Assembly: GCF_000226095.1 (NCBI RefSeq)
Contig: NC_016472.1
Coordinates: 434,001 to 498,000, forward strand
Origin: Thermothelomyces thermophilus ATCC 42464
Lineage: Eukaryota; Ascomycota; Sordariomycetes; Sordariales; Chaetomiaceae
DNA length: 64,000 nt
Direction of reading: 5' to 3'
Shown: in pieces, positions 12,647 to 24,020 of the stretch
Numbering within the stretch: position 1 is the first letter of the stretch
Layout of the letters: every line of letters starts with the position of its first letter
Notes under the pieces: model-generated
Told to the model about the DNA's origin: nothing
The model's input: the letters and a program-made list of their open reading frames with translations, nothing else
The model's database searches: none
Position numbers and translations under genes: made by a program

Positions 12647-15527
12647 TCACCGGCTCATATCTTCGGTGCTCGTGCTAGCCCCGCAGTCGTTGGCCACTCC
12701 CCGGCCGACGAATCCGTCCGGGAATACGGCCTGATGCTGTCGGATCCCGCTCTGCGCCTGTATTTGGCTCCATGATACGGGGTTGTCAAACCCGAGTGTC
12801 TGCCACTCCCAGTATTGGAGCACCTCGGGCGCCGCACTGTTGAACGCTGAGAGGCCGCCATCTTCGTACATGTTCAAGGTGTTGCCCAGGCCGTCCATGG
12901 CCCCCTGGGCTGATTGCCAACCGGGCTGGCTGTAGGGAATCGAACCCGCCGGGCCAAACGAGAAGCCGTCTCCTTGCACATACGGAGTGGTCGGGAATCC
13001 GCTCGACGGCACATAGACGGTCGTCGACATGGCGCTCGTTGGCGACATGAAGCTACCCGTCGAAACCGGGTACGCCGGGTGAGCTGGGGTCGGAAGCGCG
13101 AATGCGTTGGATTCCAGATGGCGATCGGTCGATGCAACGCCATTTGATCGCAGGACCTGTCTGGGCTGTGGCGGTCCTTCCGCTGACGGTGGTGATGATG
13201 ATAATGATTGGGAACCTATGGATCGACCGCTCTCCGGCAGCGATATTGAACTCTCGCTGTGTGGTTGGAAGTTGGACGAATCCGGCGTGGAGTTGCTGTC
13301 AGAGCTCGCGCTGGTTGATCTGTGCCGGGGGTTGATATTCTGCTGCGCTTCGGCGCGGGGACCTTGCGAAGGTGAAGAGGAGCCGGTTGGCGACTTCGTG
13401 GGGACATGAGCTCTGACAATTGACGGCGTAACCCTCTCTCCCTTCATACGTTTGGTCGACCCAATCACACCAAGTTCCCTGGCGTTCAATGGCAGTTTGG
13501 CCAGAAGGCCCTTGAGGATGCGGTACAGCGCTGATGTCGTCTTGGATTGTGACGCCACCTCGGCCAGCATGCCCAAGCTCTTCTTTATCGCTTCGAGGAT
13601 CGTCTCCCGCTGCGGAAGATTGCGAGCCTCGTCCTGGATAAAGGCAGAGCACATGACGGTTGCCGCATCGAAAATGCAAAAGATGGCGTAGTGGAACTTG
13701 GCGCCCACCGATACGAGGTTCTCGAAAAGCCTCCACGACGCCTCCATGAGACCTAGCGCCGCATCAACACCTGCCGCTCGAAGACTGGCTTCAAGCTCCG
13801 ACATAGGCTCGGCCGAGCTCCGCGCGAGAAACGGCCTCAGCTGACTGAACAAGCTCATGTACGCAATCAGGTGCAGATAACGCCGTTGGAAGACAACCCA
13901 ATCGAACTCGTCGTCCCACCGCATTTCCGGCTTCTCAACGGCGTACTCGGCCGGGAGGTTTTCGATCCAGTTCTCAACCACCTCCTTCGCTCGTCTGGCT
14001 GCTTTCGCCTTATCCTCGTCTGATTTCAACGGGCCCCCGACCTGCGCCGCCAAGTCGATGCAAAGCTGACAATGAAGGTTCATATGCCGGAACGGCGACG
14101 GCTGATCGGGGCGGTCTCAGGTGTACTCGAGGGTTAGTGTCGGCATTACGACGTTGCAGGTAGCATGGTTGATAATGAAAGGCCGAGACAACATGGAACT
14201 CAGCGAGCTGAAGAGCGTTAATTAGTAGGCCGCCTTCGTGGGCCGGACATGATGACCTACAAATCCCACAGATAGAGGATAACCCAGACGCGTCTCCTCA
14301 TCTCACGGTCGTACTCCGACATCCCCTCCGAAGAGGAGTCTTGGTGTAGACCTTGGACGGGCGTCAGCCAGAGCCTGAAGACTACGAGATGTGACTGGGA
14401 GGCATACCTATCTCGTTCGCAGCGTGAACGGCCCTGCCCAGAGCATGCCATGATTCGTTCCACTTCTCGGCCGACTTGAACCAGAAGGCGGTAAGGAACA
14501 GTTGCTGGACATGGACAAGGCCCCCTTTCCCTAGCGGGATGCTGCTGCTGATCTTGTGGGCCGCAGCATGCATGCGGTTCGCGAGAGTTAGGACGTTGGT
14601 GGCGAGTTCCGTCTCCAGCCTCACTCTGACGTTGTCGTCCATGATAAAATGGAGCGAACAAGCGCAAACACGCAGGATCAGGCTCGTGAGTTCGGGGGTC
14701 ACCTTGTTTCGGGGTGTCGCCCACCAGCCGTCGTACTGCGTCCTGAACTCAGGCGGGTACAGGGCGTAGTACTGATGATTTGCACCGTTAAGCCAGTTGT
14801 CGACGAGACAATCTGCGGCAAGTCAACCCCCGTACCGAAGCCATTGGCGGGATACCGAACAGACATACCGGTGTACCGTTTCTCCGGCATCAGACGTAGG
14901 GCGTCCTTGAGTTCGTCAGACTGTTCGCCGTCGCTTTCCTCCACTAGATCCCTGACTGCCTGCTGAATAGTTAGTCGGCTTCTCGCGGCCCTCTCCCGTG
15001 GTGCGTTGGCTCACTTTCGGACCGGAACCCTGACCAAGTACCAAGTGGTGGTGATGGGACAGGTATCCCAGGCCGGCCAAAGTCCCGCTCACGTCGACAT
15101 CCGAGGCCGAATCATCGTCCCGTTCCAACGGAGCGCCTCTATCTGGGCCGTCAAGACTGCGCTTCCTAGACGTCCTGATTACGGTGGGAGCACCAGGTCA
15201 GTGGCGAGGCGATGCGACAACATGGTCGTGGACCTGACCTTGAGTTGCCGTCATGCGATCGGTCATCCTTGGGAGATTTTGAAGCGCCTGCTTTCGATTC
15301 AAACCGGCAAAGATGGGACACTCCTCGCTTTAAGCAATGGTTGCAGGGAAACTTGCGGTCACACTGGGTCGAGTCTGTCAGTCCAAAGTTTTCTTCTTGC
15401 GCAAAAGCAAGTTGACCTCGTGACGGCGGGGGCGCCCCGGCACGCTCAGAGGCCTTGTTACCTTTTGTTTACGCCGCCGGCATTCGATGCAAGACGCCAC
15501 CGCTGTTGTTGCAGCGTTTGAAGCCAT
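12647..15527 (-). CDS. Zn(II)2Cys6 transcription factor, in-frame stop or mini-intron
   Basis: Exons by splice sites and reading frame: 15527-15462, 15363-15239, 15174-15015, 14959-14869, 14812-14408, 14351-14261, then 14207 onward to 12647. The N-terminus is a binuclear zinc cluster split by intron 1: SCIECRRRKQK then CDRKFPCNHCLKRGVSHLC, giving the six cysteines of a Gal4-type DNA-binding domain. The middle (residues about 110-560) is a fungal_trans regulatory domain (DNWLNGANHQYYALYPPEF, REMRRRVWVILYLWD, CQLCIDL); the C-terminal 250 residues are Ser/Pro/Gln-rich, typical of an activation region. An in-frame TGA lies at 14117-14119 inside the conserved segment PTLTLEYT. Either the gene is damaged, or the 48-bp segment 14149-14102 (GTAATG...GATCAG) is removed as an in-frame intron, giving 816 residues. 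Target genes unknown. Confidence 0.85.
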
Positions 15528-16388
15528 GTCTACCTTACGCGAATCTGTTCGCTGGTCGGTGAGTGAAAAGGAACGGATTCGAGATGGAGTTCCCTCAGAA
15601 GGATCACAGAGGCTCTGTGGGGTCGATGCCGGCAGCACGGCGGCACTTTGCCGTCGCGGGTAACGGTAGGGGGCAACAGGCGGCACCCCAGGGAAAGTGT
15701 AGTGTAAGCAACGCCGCGCCTACATACACACACAGACACACACACACTTTGTGTGGTAGGTTTGCTGAGATACTTTGAGCCTAGCCCCAACTCGGCCAGG
15801 CCAGGCCCCCCCCCCTGCTGTAACCCTGTTGTACCACAGCGACAATCTCGCCAAATGAGGATTCACAGAGGCCCCAATCACTGCCTGCCAAGAACGCGCT
15901 GGGGGTGGGGAGAGGACATCGTGGGCGCTGCCGCGCATGCAGCTTGAACTCTTGCGATATCCGGGGCGTTGGGACCTAGGCGGGTTGGTTGGTTAAAGGA
16001 AGCCAACCCTCGATCCGTTTGGGGTTTTGGCTTTGCAAAGTCGGTCGGACAAAGGATTGCCTAGCAATAGACGGACTGGTTGGCAGGAGCCACCCCCATA
16101 CTAGTACAAATGCCTTTAGCACACAGTGCAATTACAGGTAAGCATCCACACGGCCAGGCAGACTATCTTTCCCCGTCGCAAATGCATGATCTGGGAACCT
16201 TGTTCTTCATTAAGCGACGGTCTTTACGGCTAGTCCACGATAAGTGTTACACAAGGTAAGATTATTAGGCACGCGCTTGGTCGTCGCCATAGGTCGCCTC
16301 TGCGTGTGTCTGGCGGACGAGTCGGCAGCGGCAGCACCGATCTACTGTGTTGTTTGTACTGTAAGCGCTCATCCCATGCCCCGTGTAC

Positions 16389-16404
16389 ACTAGTGTACAC
16401 TAGT
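16389..16404. repeat. Perfect 16-bp palindrome ACTAGTGTACACTAGT
   Basis: The sequence reads identically on both strands and is made of ACTAGT and GTAC blocks; a further ACTAGT lies about 14 bases on. A related imperfect cluster (ACACTAGTGTATAGTAG) occurs near 25,710. Could be a dyad binding site. Confidence 0.7.
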
Positions 16405-16858
16405 TAATCCGCACACTAGTCTATTTCCGCAGCAGGCAGCGAACCGTTGCATTCGAGATTAGTAGAATCCTTCCACCAGGACTACTCAATTTACACAGTA
16501 AAATACCGTGTGTGTATGTGATATTGTAGGGTTCCATGCCGAATCTCTCGCAAACCTTGTACAGAATGTATGTCTATACATGCATATATACTACTACGTT
16601 AAAAGCCGTAACAGTCAAGTAATCTGACTCTTGTGTGTATATGGTATGTTCCTGCCTGAAGTTTTGAGCCTTCATTTCTGGCAACCGCGGCATCACCCTA
16701 GCACCGTGCCCTCTTTTTCTCATTTCGCGGCCAGGTCGTGAACAAAGGCAAATGCCCCGGTAAGTCGAGACCCCGCAATACCAGCTTGAATGAAAAGGGG
16801 CCCGGTTTACCCGAAGCAGAGCGATGTTTGCTTTCCTCGGTCCCGGGGCCGAGATGTT

Positions 16859-16881
16859 CGCTCGCTCGCTCGCTCGCTCGC
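16859..16881. repeat. (CGCT)n microsatellite
   Basis: Five to six tandem CGCT units in noncoding sequence. Confidence 0.85.
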
Positions 16882-17037
16882 CCTTTCGCTCGGTAGGGGA
16901 AAGGGGGATGGCCGTGCGCGAGCCACTTTTGCACTGCACCCTTCGATCCCCCCCGCATCTCGCCAAATGGCGTGCGGTATGTATCCGTACAGATTACACA
17001 CACACACCTCTACTTGTACGATCCGTAGTTACTCGCG

Positions 17038-17067
17038 CACACACACGCACACACACACACACACACA
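17038..17067. repeat. (CA)n microsatellite
   Basis: About fourteen CA units with one CG interruption near the start; noncoding. Confidence 0.85.
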
Positions 17068-18563
17068 TAAGGTAGAAGCAGGTACGGAGTATTTCGGTAT
17101 CTGTGGAGGTTTCCGAGGCCGAGCTTACTCCTAACTACACTGTACGGAATACTCCGTACTTGCACCTACACTACACCCCCCGCCCCCCTTCTCTTTTTTT
17201 CCGCCCTTTCCCCAAAGAGGCGAGTGGCTGAAAGAGCTAAATTCCTGGGCAAGATGTTTGTCGGTCTTCTTTGGAATTTAAATCCGATGGATGGAGGTTT
17301 GACGGCGACGTGACATCAAAAAAAGAGAACAACGCCTTGCCTGCTTGTGCTTTGGTCGTGTGCATACCATACAGATTACTAGCCATTCGATGTATGACAA
17401 TGTATTTGATGTACGGGATGCCGCTTTCCTCCACATGTACAGAGAGGGTAGTAGCTGAGATACTACACCTTTACGTTTGGCAGCCAATTAAGAAAGAAGA
17501 AAGAATCCTAGGAGCAAAACATACATAGTAGGGCAAAAAGAAAAATAAGAGTAACCAGACCAGTTCCCACTCCCCGGCTGCGACGCTAAGTAAGAACCAA
17601 TCCTGTCCGGCCGGTCAGGCGATCGAGAGGAGCCGTGCCGATGCTTCGGACTGTGATGCTGATGATGTTCCCTCGGGAGACTAGGAACAGAGAGAAAGAG
17701 ACTCATCCCGAGTGCAGGACATACAAGCAATATGTTTGAGCGCTGCGCCTCGCATCGTCTTATTCGCTGGCCTGTCTCCCTCTTTTCCTACTGCTGACCG
17801 GTGAGGAGACGGGCTGTTCGATAGCCGGGATTGGTCGAGGCCGGGGATGCCGTCTTGAGACCGTGTGTGGTTTTGTGCTACGAATTGCATGTCCATGTGT
17901 TGGTGTTTGTGGCGTATTCCGCGCGTACGCATATGCACACTCGCAACAGACTCGACTACGCCGGAACCTTGCCGCTTCACTGCTCGGTAGCCCCGAGGCA
18001 TCATACCCCCCTTCGAAACTGACAACATGATAAACACAACGTTGCACATGGTGGGACATCCAACTTTGAGAGTGCTGGTGGTGACCCGTTACCTTAGCAG
18101 GACAACGAATGACAGAACCATTTCAATGCTTCTCAAACTCTAAACGCCCAACAGAGCTATACCCTGATATGCATGAGGTGAAAGTCCCCCTTCCACCCTG
18201 ACCCAAGCCTGCGATGAACCCAAACCGCCTAGACCAAACACAGCCGGCTCCCCGGACAAAGCCAGACAGACAGTTACTTCAAACAGAAACCATTTCAGGT
18301 GTAACCAGACCCCAACATGAGACGGGAAGCGGGAAAAAAAAAGGAAAAAAGAGAGAGAGTAACTCCCCTTTGCAGAACCCCCAACAAGCCAATGATGACA
18401 TCCAACAATCACAGCAGCAGCATCGCGGCCGCCGCTACCACCACCACAACCACCACCACCACAACCACGCTACTTCATCGCCGCCAAGCCTCAGGAGAGA
18501 CCAAGGCTTATCCTCTTGAAACCAAAGCGCTCACGAGTGAGCAAGCCGGCAAGACCTCACTCC

Positions 18564-21500
18564 TTATTCAAACCCCTCCCACACCTCCCCGCTCCTCCCC
18601 GTCTCCGTCCCTCCAATCTCCTCCCCATCGCCCTCCAACTCCGCTCTTAGCAACCCACTCAGGACAGTCACGTCAACCCCGTCCCCTTCCATCAGCTGCC
18701 CGGCTTGCTTCTGCCCCTCGAGCACGTCGTGCAGCCGGTACAGGTGCCCGCTCTTGGCCTCTAGCTCGCCCTGCAGCCGCTTGATCTCGCTCATGACGCG
18801 GCGGCGCTCCCGCATGCCGATCGACTTGTCGAGCCCAAAATAGATTTCGTTGAGCTTCTTGAGCTCCATCTGCAAGTGGTCGATCTCGTCCTGCGTCTCC
18901 TTGATGAGCACGGCGAGGGCTTCTCCGGGCGGCATGGCCGGCCGGACGGTGGGGTCCTCCTGGCCTGATAACGGCGGTTGGTGCATGCGGTCCGAGACGG
19001 GTATGGGCTTCTCGGCCGAGACGATCTTCTTGCCGCGCCGCACGTCCTCGGGCGTGATGAGGATCTTGTTGGAGGCGGGAGCGGCCGTGGAGGTCGTTCT
19101 GTGGCCGGCCGGAGCCGACGTGGTTTTCTCGAAGCTGTTGTTGCCGCCGCTGCCATGGGCGGCAATCCGCACACAAATGTTGCAGTTGACAGAATTGTGC
19201 TTGCAGATCCCGTCCAACACCCGGCGGGCGTCTCTGCTGAGGGAGGGGAGGGGTTGCTGCGGCAAATCCTTGGCGGTGCCCTGCTTGGGACCATCGAGCG
19301 TGATGTCGGGCATGAAGAAGGCAGAGGTCATGTTGGGCTCCGTCGCGTCGCGGTCCGCCTCCGAGTTGCGGCGGAGACGCGACCCAGGACGAGGGAGGTC
19401 TTGAGTGTTGCCCTGCGAAGACCTGCGGTTGCGTACCGTGTTGGGAGCCTCTTCCTCGGTCTGGAGGCTCGCCACGCTCAGCGCTGACTTGACGCTGAAG
19501 CGGCCGGTGTCCTCGAATTGACTAGACTTCTTGAGGATTCCGGGGGGCTGAGCCTTCTGCTGCGCCGACTTGGAGGGGATTCCGCTATCCGATTTGCTTC
19601 TCTGAAGAGTCGGGGGAAGCGAGGGCGGCAAGTGGTCGGTGACTTCGAGATCCTGCTGCTGCGCCCGTTTCTGAAGCTCCCGATAAGTATGCTTCAGCTT
19701 CACGATTTCGCCCTCCATGACGCTAGCAAAGTCAGAGTCCCCGTCGGTGAGGTGAAGCTCCCTTGTGGGGTCGTCGTCGACGTTGACGGCGCTGCTCTTT
19801 CCAGTCATATCGTCCATCGCCGTCTGTGACTCCCGTGGCTCGACGATGCGAGTCACCTTGGCCGACTTCCCCGTGAACTCTTGCTCCGCTATTTCGCTGA
19901 TTCTGTTGGATAAGCGCTTGACCTTCTGGACGGCTGCTTCACGGCGCTCGAGCTTCTTCCGGAGCGCCGCCTCCCTCTGCTTGAAGTCATCGTCCAAGCG
20001 GACACAATCGTCGGTATCATCATCCACCGCCTTATTGGAGCGGGACTGGTTGTGGCGAGCCGCCTTAAGCCTCTCATTGACCCACTGGCCATGTGTTTCC
20101 TCTTGCTCGGAGCGAAGACGCTGGTTCTCCTCCCGCAGTCTTTCATTTTCGATAGAAAGGTCGAGATTTTCCTCCTTGAGAGAGCGAATCCGGCCCTCCC
20201 TCACGCTGAGCTCGCTGTCCTTCCGCTGCAGCTCGGCGGCCAGCTTTTCCGTCTTGGTCTGTAGCCGTTCGGCTTCGGCTTGGAGTTCGGCATTCAACTC
20301 GAGGACGGCCGTGTTCGTTGTCAGGCCCTCAATGTTTTCGAGCATCTTGTCTCGAGAACTGATGCCCTTCTTCAAATCGGCGATGTGTTGGTCCCGGGCG
20401 GCCACTTGCGCCTGCAGTTTCTTGTTCTCCTTGTAGTAGTTGTCATTGTTGCGCTCCATGCTGGCATGGTCCTGTGCGAGCTGGCGCTTCTCCTCCTGCA
20501 GCGCTTCGTATTGCTTGCGCACCGAGACCAGCTCCTCGCGAGTCATGCGGAGGTCTTTCTGTACCCCGCTGAGTTCCCGTCGGAGCTTGTCGTTCTCGGC
20601 GGTCAGACTCTTGTTGTTCTGGAGTGCCGAGTCGCGTTGATTTTTGAGGGTTTGGTTCTCGGCAAGCAGATTCTCGTTCTCGAGCTGCAGTTCCTCCTTC
20701 TCCTGCAGCAAGTGAAGAGAAGACTCGAGGTCCCTCTGCGTGGCTTCCAGCTCGGCTTGGAGCTTCGTGGCGCGCTCGCGGGCGACAGAGGCCTGATGCA
20801 AGGCCTCATCGCGCTCCGCGGTGAGGGCAGCAGTGTGGATGTCGTTGACGCCGACCTGTCTACTAGCCTGGTCAAGACGATCCCGCAGCTGCGCAATCTC
20901 ACGCTCCAGATCCTCGTTAGGCCCACCGCTGCGCCGGAACGAGGCATCGGATTCTGAGCCGATGGCACTATCCGAGAGCTTCCGGCCCTTGAGCCTCTTG
21001 AGCTCAGCCTGGAGCAGGTCGACTTCGCGCTGCAGCCTCTCGGCCTCGCGCTGCAGCATCGCATCGTGGTCGTGGAGCTCGCGGACCTCCTCCTGGAGCT
21101 TATCCATAGAGACGAATATCTCCTCGTCCTCCTTGCTGATGCCGACTTCGTGAATCTCGTCGTGGTCCCTGCCGTGCTTGTCCAGACGGACACCAGACTT
21201 GCCCGACCTGACGAAGACAGGGACGCCGTTCTTCATGGTACTAAACTTGAGAGTCCCCGAAGTCCAGTCGGGGAGATGGCGGAGAGGAGGTAAGAAGAAG
21301 GAGCGGCTGGTGGGGGTGATGACGCTGTTATCGAGCCCGACGGCGTGAGCCGGGGTTGCATGGTCGGGTTGTGCATCGGAGAGAGAGCGCTTCGGAGTGG
21401 CGTCGTGTCTGGTGGTGTGTTTCTCGGTCCGGATCTTGGACGCCATGTCCTGGAGGGAGCGCTTCGCGGCATCGGGGGACAGGACGGCGCCCGGCTGGGT

Positions 21501-22121
21501 GGGCGCGAACCGGGACCGGCGCGATGCCGAGGCCGGCCGCCCAGGCGAGAGGGAGAGGACGGTAGAGCAGTCGGACTCGTTCTCAACGCGCGCCTGTAGA
21601 TCGGCGCGGACGCGCTTCCTCTTTGCGTCGGCCACATTCCCAAAGGGATTCTCATCCGCACGTTCCTGGTTCGGGGGCATGTTCTCCTTCCCGCCCGGGG
21701 AGGCAGAAACGGGCTCGAGCGCTGCGGCCATGTCGTCTGTTTTGGTGAGGGACACGTCGGCCTTGGACAAGAGACCAGTCCACTCGGGAAAGGTGCGAGC
21801 AATGACCGACGTGTTGAGGACCGTGTCCGTCTGCCTGGCGCCGAAGCGGCCTGACCGGGAGGCGTGGCGCTTGGAGGGATTGGGCAGCTCTTGGCTCAGT
21901 CGGCGGGTGCCCTCGCCGTCGGGACTGAAGGAGAAATCGGAAAGATTCCGGGAGAGCTCTTCGGTGGTGGTGCTGACCGTGTCGTGGGAGCCCGTGGATG
22001 ATGGTGGTGAGCTGAAGGGGTTCTGGTGCATACGATGTTGGAGCATCTCTTTTCTGAGTCTAGAAATATGCTTGGGCTTGCTGCTGGCATGACTGCCTCT
22101 GCTGTTGGTATTGATGTCCAT
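18564..22121 (-). CDS. Ppc89/Cep57-like spindle pole body coiled-coil protein
   Basis: One intronless frame of 1185 residues from the chosen start at 22121 (MDINTNSRG). An in-frame ATG at 22211 exists, but its extra 30 residues look like untranslated sequence. Residues 1-340 are low-complexity and Ser/Pro/Arg-rich with many SP/TP sites, suggesting cell-cycle kinase control. Residues about 340-740 form an almost unbroken coiled coil (repeated LQEE, LRRE, LQAEL heptads). A short Cys/His element, CKHNSVNCNIC, lies near 975-990, and a second coiled coil (DEIDHLQMELKKLNEIYFGL) near 1065-1130 resembles the Cep57 microtubule-binding region found in Ppc89. In fission yeast Ppc89 is a core spindle pole body scaffold; I infer the same role here. 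The family call rests on C-terminal resemblance and layout. Confidence 0.8.
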   Translation of the reverse strand: MDINTNSRGSHASSKPKHISRLRKEMLQHRMHQNPFSSPPSSTGSHDTVSTTTEELSRNLSDFSFSPDGEGTRRLSQELPNPSKRHASRSGRFGARQTDTVLNTSVIARTFPEWTGLLSKADVSLTKTDDMAAALEPVSASPGGKENMPPNQERADENPFGNVADAKRKRVRADLQARVENESDCSTVLSLSPGRPASASRRSRFAPTQPGAVLSPDAAKRSLQDMASKIRTEKHTTRHDATPKRSLSDAQPDHATPAHAVGLDNSVITPTSRSFFLPPLRHLPDWTSGTLKFSTMKNGVPVFVRSGKSGVRLDKHGRDHDEIHEVGISKEDEEIFVSMDKLQEEVRELHDHDAMLQREAERLQREVDLLQAELKRLKGRKLSDSAIGSESDASFRRSGGPNEDLEREIAQLRDRLDQASRQVGVNDIHTAALTAERDEALHQASVARERATKLQAELEATQRDLESSLHLLQEKEELQLENENLLAENQTLKNQRDSALQNNKSLTAENDKLRRELSGVQKDLRMTREELVSVRKQYEALQEEKRQLAQDHASMERNNDNYYKENKKLQAQVAARDQHIADLKKGISSRDKMLENIEGLTTNTAVLELNAELQAEAERLQTKTEKLAAELQRKDSELSVREGRIRSLKEENLDLSIENERLREENQRLRSEQEETHGQWVNERLKAARHNQSRSNKAVDDDTDDCVRLDDDFKQREAALRKKLERREAAVQKVKRLSNRISEIAEQEFTGKSAKVTRIVEPRESQTAMDDMTGKSSAVNVDDDPTRELHLTDGDSDFASVMEGEIVKLKHTYRELQKRAQQQDLEVTDHLPPSLPPTLQRSKSDSGIPSKSAQQKAQPPGILKKSSQFEDTGRFSVKSALSVASLQTEEEAPNTVRNRRSSQGNTQDLPRPGSRLRRNSEADRDATEPNMTSAFFMPDITLDGPKQGTAKDLPQQPLPSLSRDARRVLDGICKHNSVNCNICVRIAAHGSGGNNSFEKTTSAPAGHRTTSTAAPASNKILITPEDVRRGKKIVSAEKPIPVSDRMHQPPLSGQEDPTVRPAMPPGEALAVLIKETQDEIDHLQMELKKLNEIYFGLDKSIGMRERRRVMSEIKRLQGELEAKSGHLYRLHDVLEGQKQAGQLMEGDGVDVTVLSGLLRAELEGDGEEIGGTETGRSGEVWEGFE

Positions 22122-22928
22122 GGCGAGCCTGCCAGAAACGCGTCGAGCGCGGTGCCGGTTAATTGAGGGGCGTATCGGTGGTGCAGCAGGCGCGATTGGG
22201 TGCAAGTGCAAGTGCGGGCGACAATCAACCTCGATTTGCTCGAGTCACGCCGAGGTAGGTGCGCTGCGATTGCTGCAACTTTACGAGAAGGTGCGTTTTA
22301 AGCTGGGCGCAGTTGATTATTCAAACTGCATCTTCACTCCAGAGGAGCGCTTTCCACAACGTTGGGCGCGGGCGATGATTGAGCGGAAGTCGCGAGTCGA
22401 CCCTGGCAGGCAAGCGAGTGTCGGAGACATGGGAGCAAGGACGCGATCGATAAATCCATTTGTTTACATGCAGGGGTCAAAACACTCCCAGGTGGGCCAA
22501 TTTGACGGCTCCGGGGGTGGGGCTGACGCTGGGTGCAGGGTGCGCTTTCATTGGTGGGACTTGCTGCTTTCCTCCTCTGGTAGCGTACTATGTAAGTAGG
22601 ACGATGGGAGCCAGCAACATCGCCTTCACTTGTGCCACGCTACAGGTGCAAGCACGCTATCAGTCCAAACACGCAGTGCACTAAAGGTCACCGGCACGTT
22701 TCAACTTTCATAGTTCCGTTGCCTTTCAATGTTTGCATTTTTTTTGCTCAACAAGTCGTTCCGTTTTCGTTGCCCACATCCATATCATAGTAGGTATTGT
22801 AAAACCCATCCACTGTGACCTCTCATCAAGGTGATACTGCAAACCATTACTGGGGGGCCTAGAGCTATGGCTCGAGGCAGAGTCGGAGATCTCTTGCGAC
22901 GGTATATTCCTCGCAAACCAGCTGTTTC
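22122..22928. other. Intergenic, spindle pole gene promoter
   Basis: About 800 bp holding the promoter of the spindle pole gene and the 3' side of SWP1. A T-run lies near 22,738-22,745. No gene seen. Confidence 0.5.
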
Positions 22929-24020
22929 TCAGCGCTCCCCGGCCAGCCTCCTGCTCTGGACCTCCCCGAGCGCCCTCGTACCACTTAGCAGGGTGACGGC
23001 CGCGACTGCACCCATGACCGGTAGCACCTGGAACAGGTTCCAGGTCGTATAGTACAAGAAGAAGACAAACTCCATCGCCAGTACGGACCCAAAAAATGTA
23101 GCATGCGACAGCGGCGCGGCGCCGAAAGCCTTGGAGAGGTGGTTCAGATTTCCGCCGAGCGCGACCCACTACGGACAACAGTTAGCAATGAATCTGTGAC
23201 GTGGAATCTGGGAAGGAAGTTGGAAAAGCAAAGAGCGAGCGTGGAATGGAGGAGGAGCGTACGCCGATGAGTAGGGCCGGTAGCGTGGCAATGACAGCAA
23301 AGCCAAAGACGAGCGACACCAGCTTGGGTGGGTTCTTAGGGTCGGGGCGGAAGATGTGATGGATCTCGGGCTTCTTGCCGTATCGAAGGGGCTTCTCGTA
23401 TGTTGGGGGTGGGATGGCGGCGTCCTGCTCGATCTTGAGGTCGAAAACGGGCGCGTCGAGGCCTTGGACCGATCCAAAGGAGGCCAGAACGACGGACGCC
23501 TTCAGGGGCTCGGTAGCGACGCGGAGCTGGATGGGGAGGTCCTTTTGCGACTGTTGTCCCGCAAACATCAGCAAGCTTGTCCCCAACTCGTAAACGTGTT
23601 CGCGGCGCCTTACAATCTGAACGACCGCCTTCCCTGTCTCCTTCACCGTCAGCGGAAATGGTGCTTCGAGCCCAGACTCTCGCTCCTGCAGCACCAGGAA
23701 TGCTTGGTGCGGCCGCTTGCCCTTGCCATTCTCCTTGGCGGTCAGGATCAGCTTCAGTGTATCGGCGCTTCCGAGGGAGATGGGGTTTGCGAGAGGGCCT
23801 TTTTGACTAAGACTGTAAACGGAGAGTGGTGTTAGTATTAGCGTCCATCGTGCGCCCGGCTTGCTTGATGTCGTGGCTCCGCATACCTCTCCTTGATGGA
23901 ATCGCCCTTCTTTGCAGCAACCTGCACGCTGCCGTCGTCAAAACCCCAAGCAGAGGCGGCTTGAGCAACGCCTGCTGCAAGAAGCAGCAGTGCTGTGGTA
24001 ATTGACTGTATAAGCCGCAT
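22929..24020 (-). CDS. SWP1: SWP1 / ribophorin II, oligosaccharyltransferase subunit
   Basis: Three exons: 24020-23887, 23812-23263 and 23168-22929, giving 307 residues; introns are 74 and 94 bp. A cleavable signal peptide (MRLIQSITTALLLLAAGVAQ) leads to a lumenal domain with the ribophorin II pattern (ISLGSADTLKLILTA near residue 60; QDAAIPPPTYEKPLRYGKKP near 180; EIHHIFRPDPKNPPKLVS near 200), followed by three membrane segments in the last 110 residues (about 210-228, 247-270 and 274-290). Yeast Swp1 is 286 residues. It is a non-catalytic subunit of the ER complex that N-glycosylates nascent proteins, partnering Wbp1 and Ost2. It shares this complex with OST5 elsewhere in the window. Confidence 0.9.

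Larger units (their letters stand above)
15528..18563. other. Large intergenic region without a gene
   Basis: Three kilobases between the transcription factor start and the 3' end of the spindle pole gene. I see no domain-bearing frame. It holds microsatellites (CA near 15,721-15,748 and 17,038-17,067; CGCT at 16,859-16,881; CCA-type at about 18,431-18,468), a perfect 16-bp palindrome at 16,389-16,404, and TGTACGGA motifs at 16,984 (reversed) and 17,141. An unannotated long noncoding RNA or large promoter is possible but unsupported. Confidence 0.5.
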
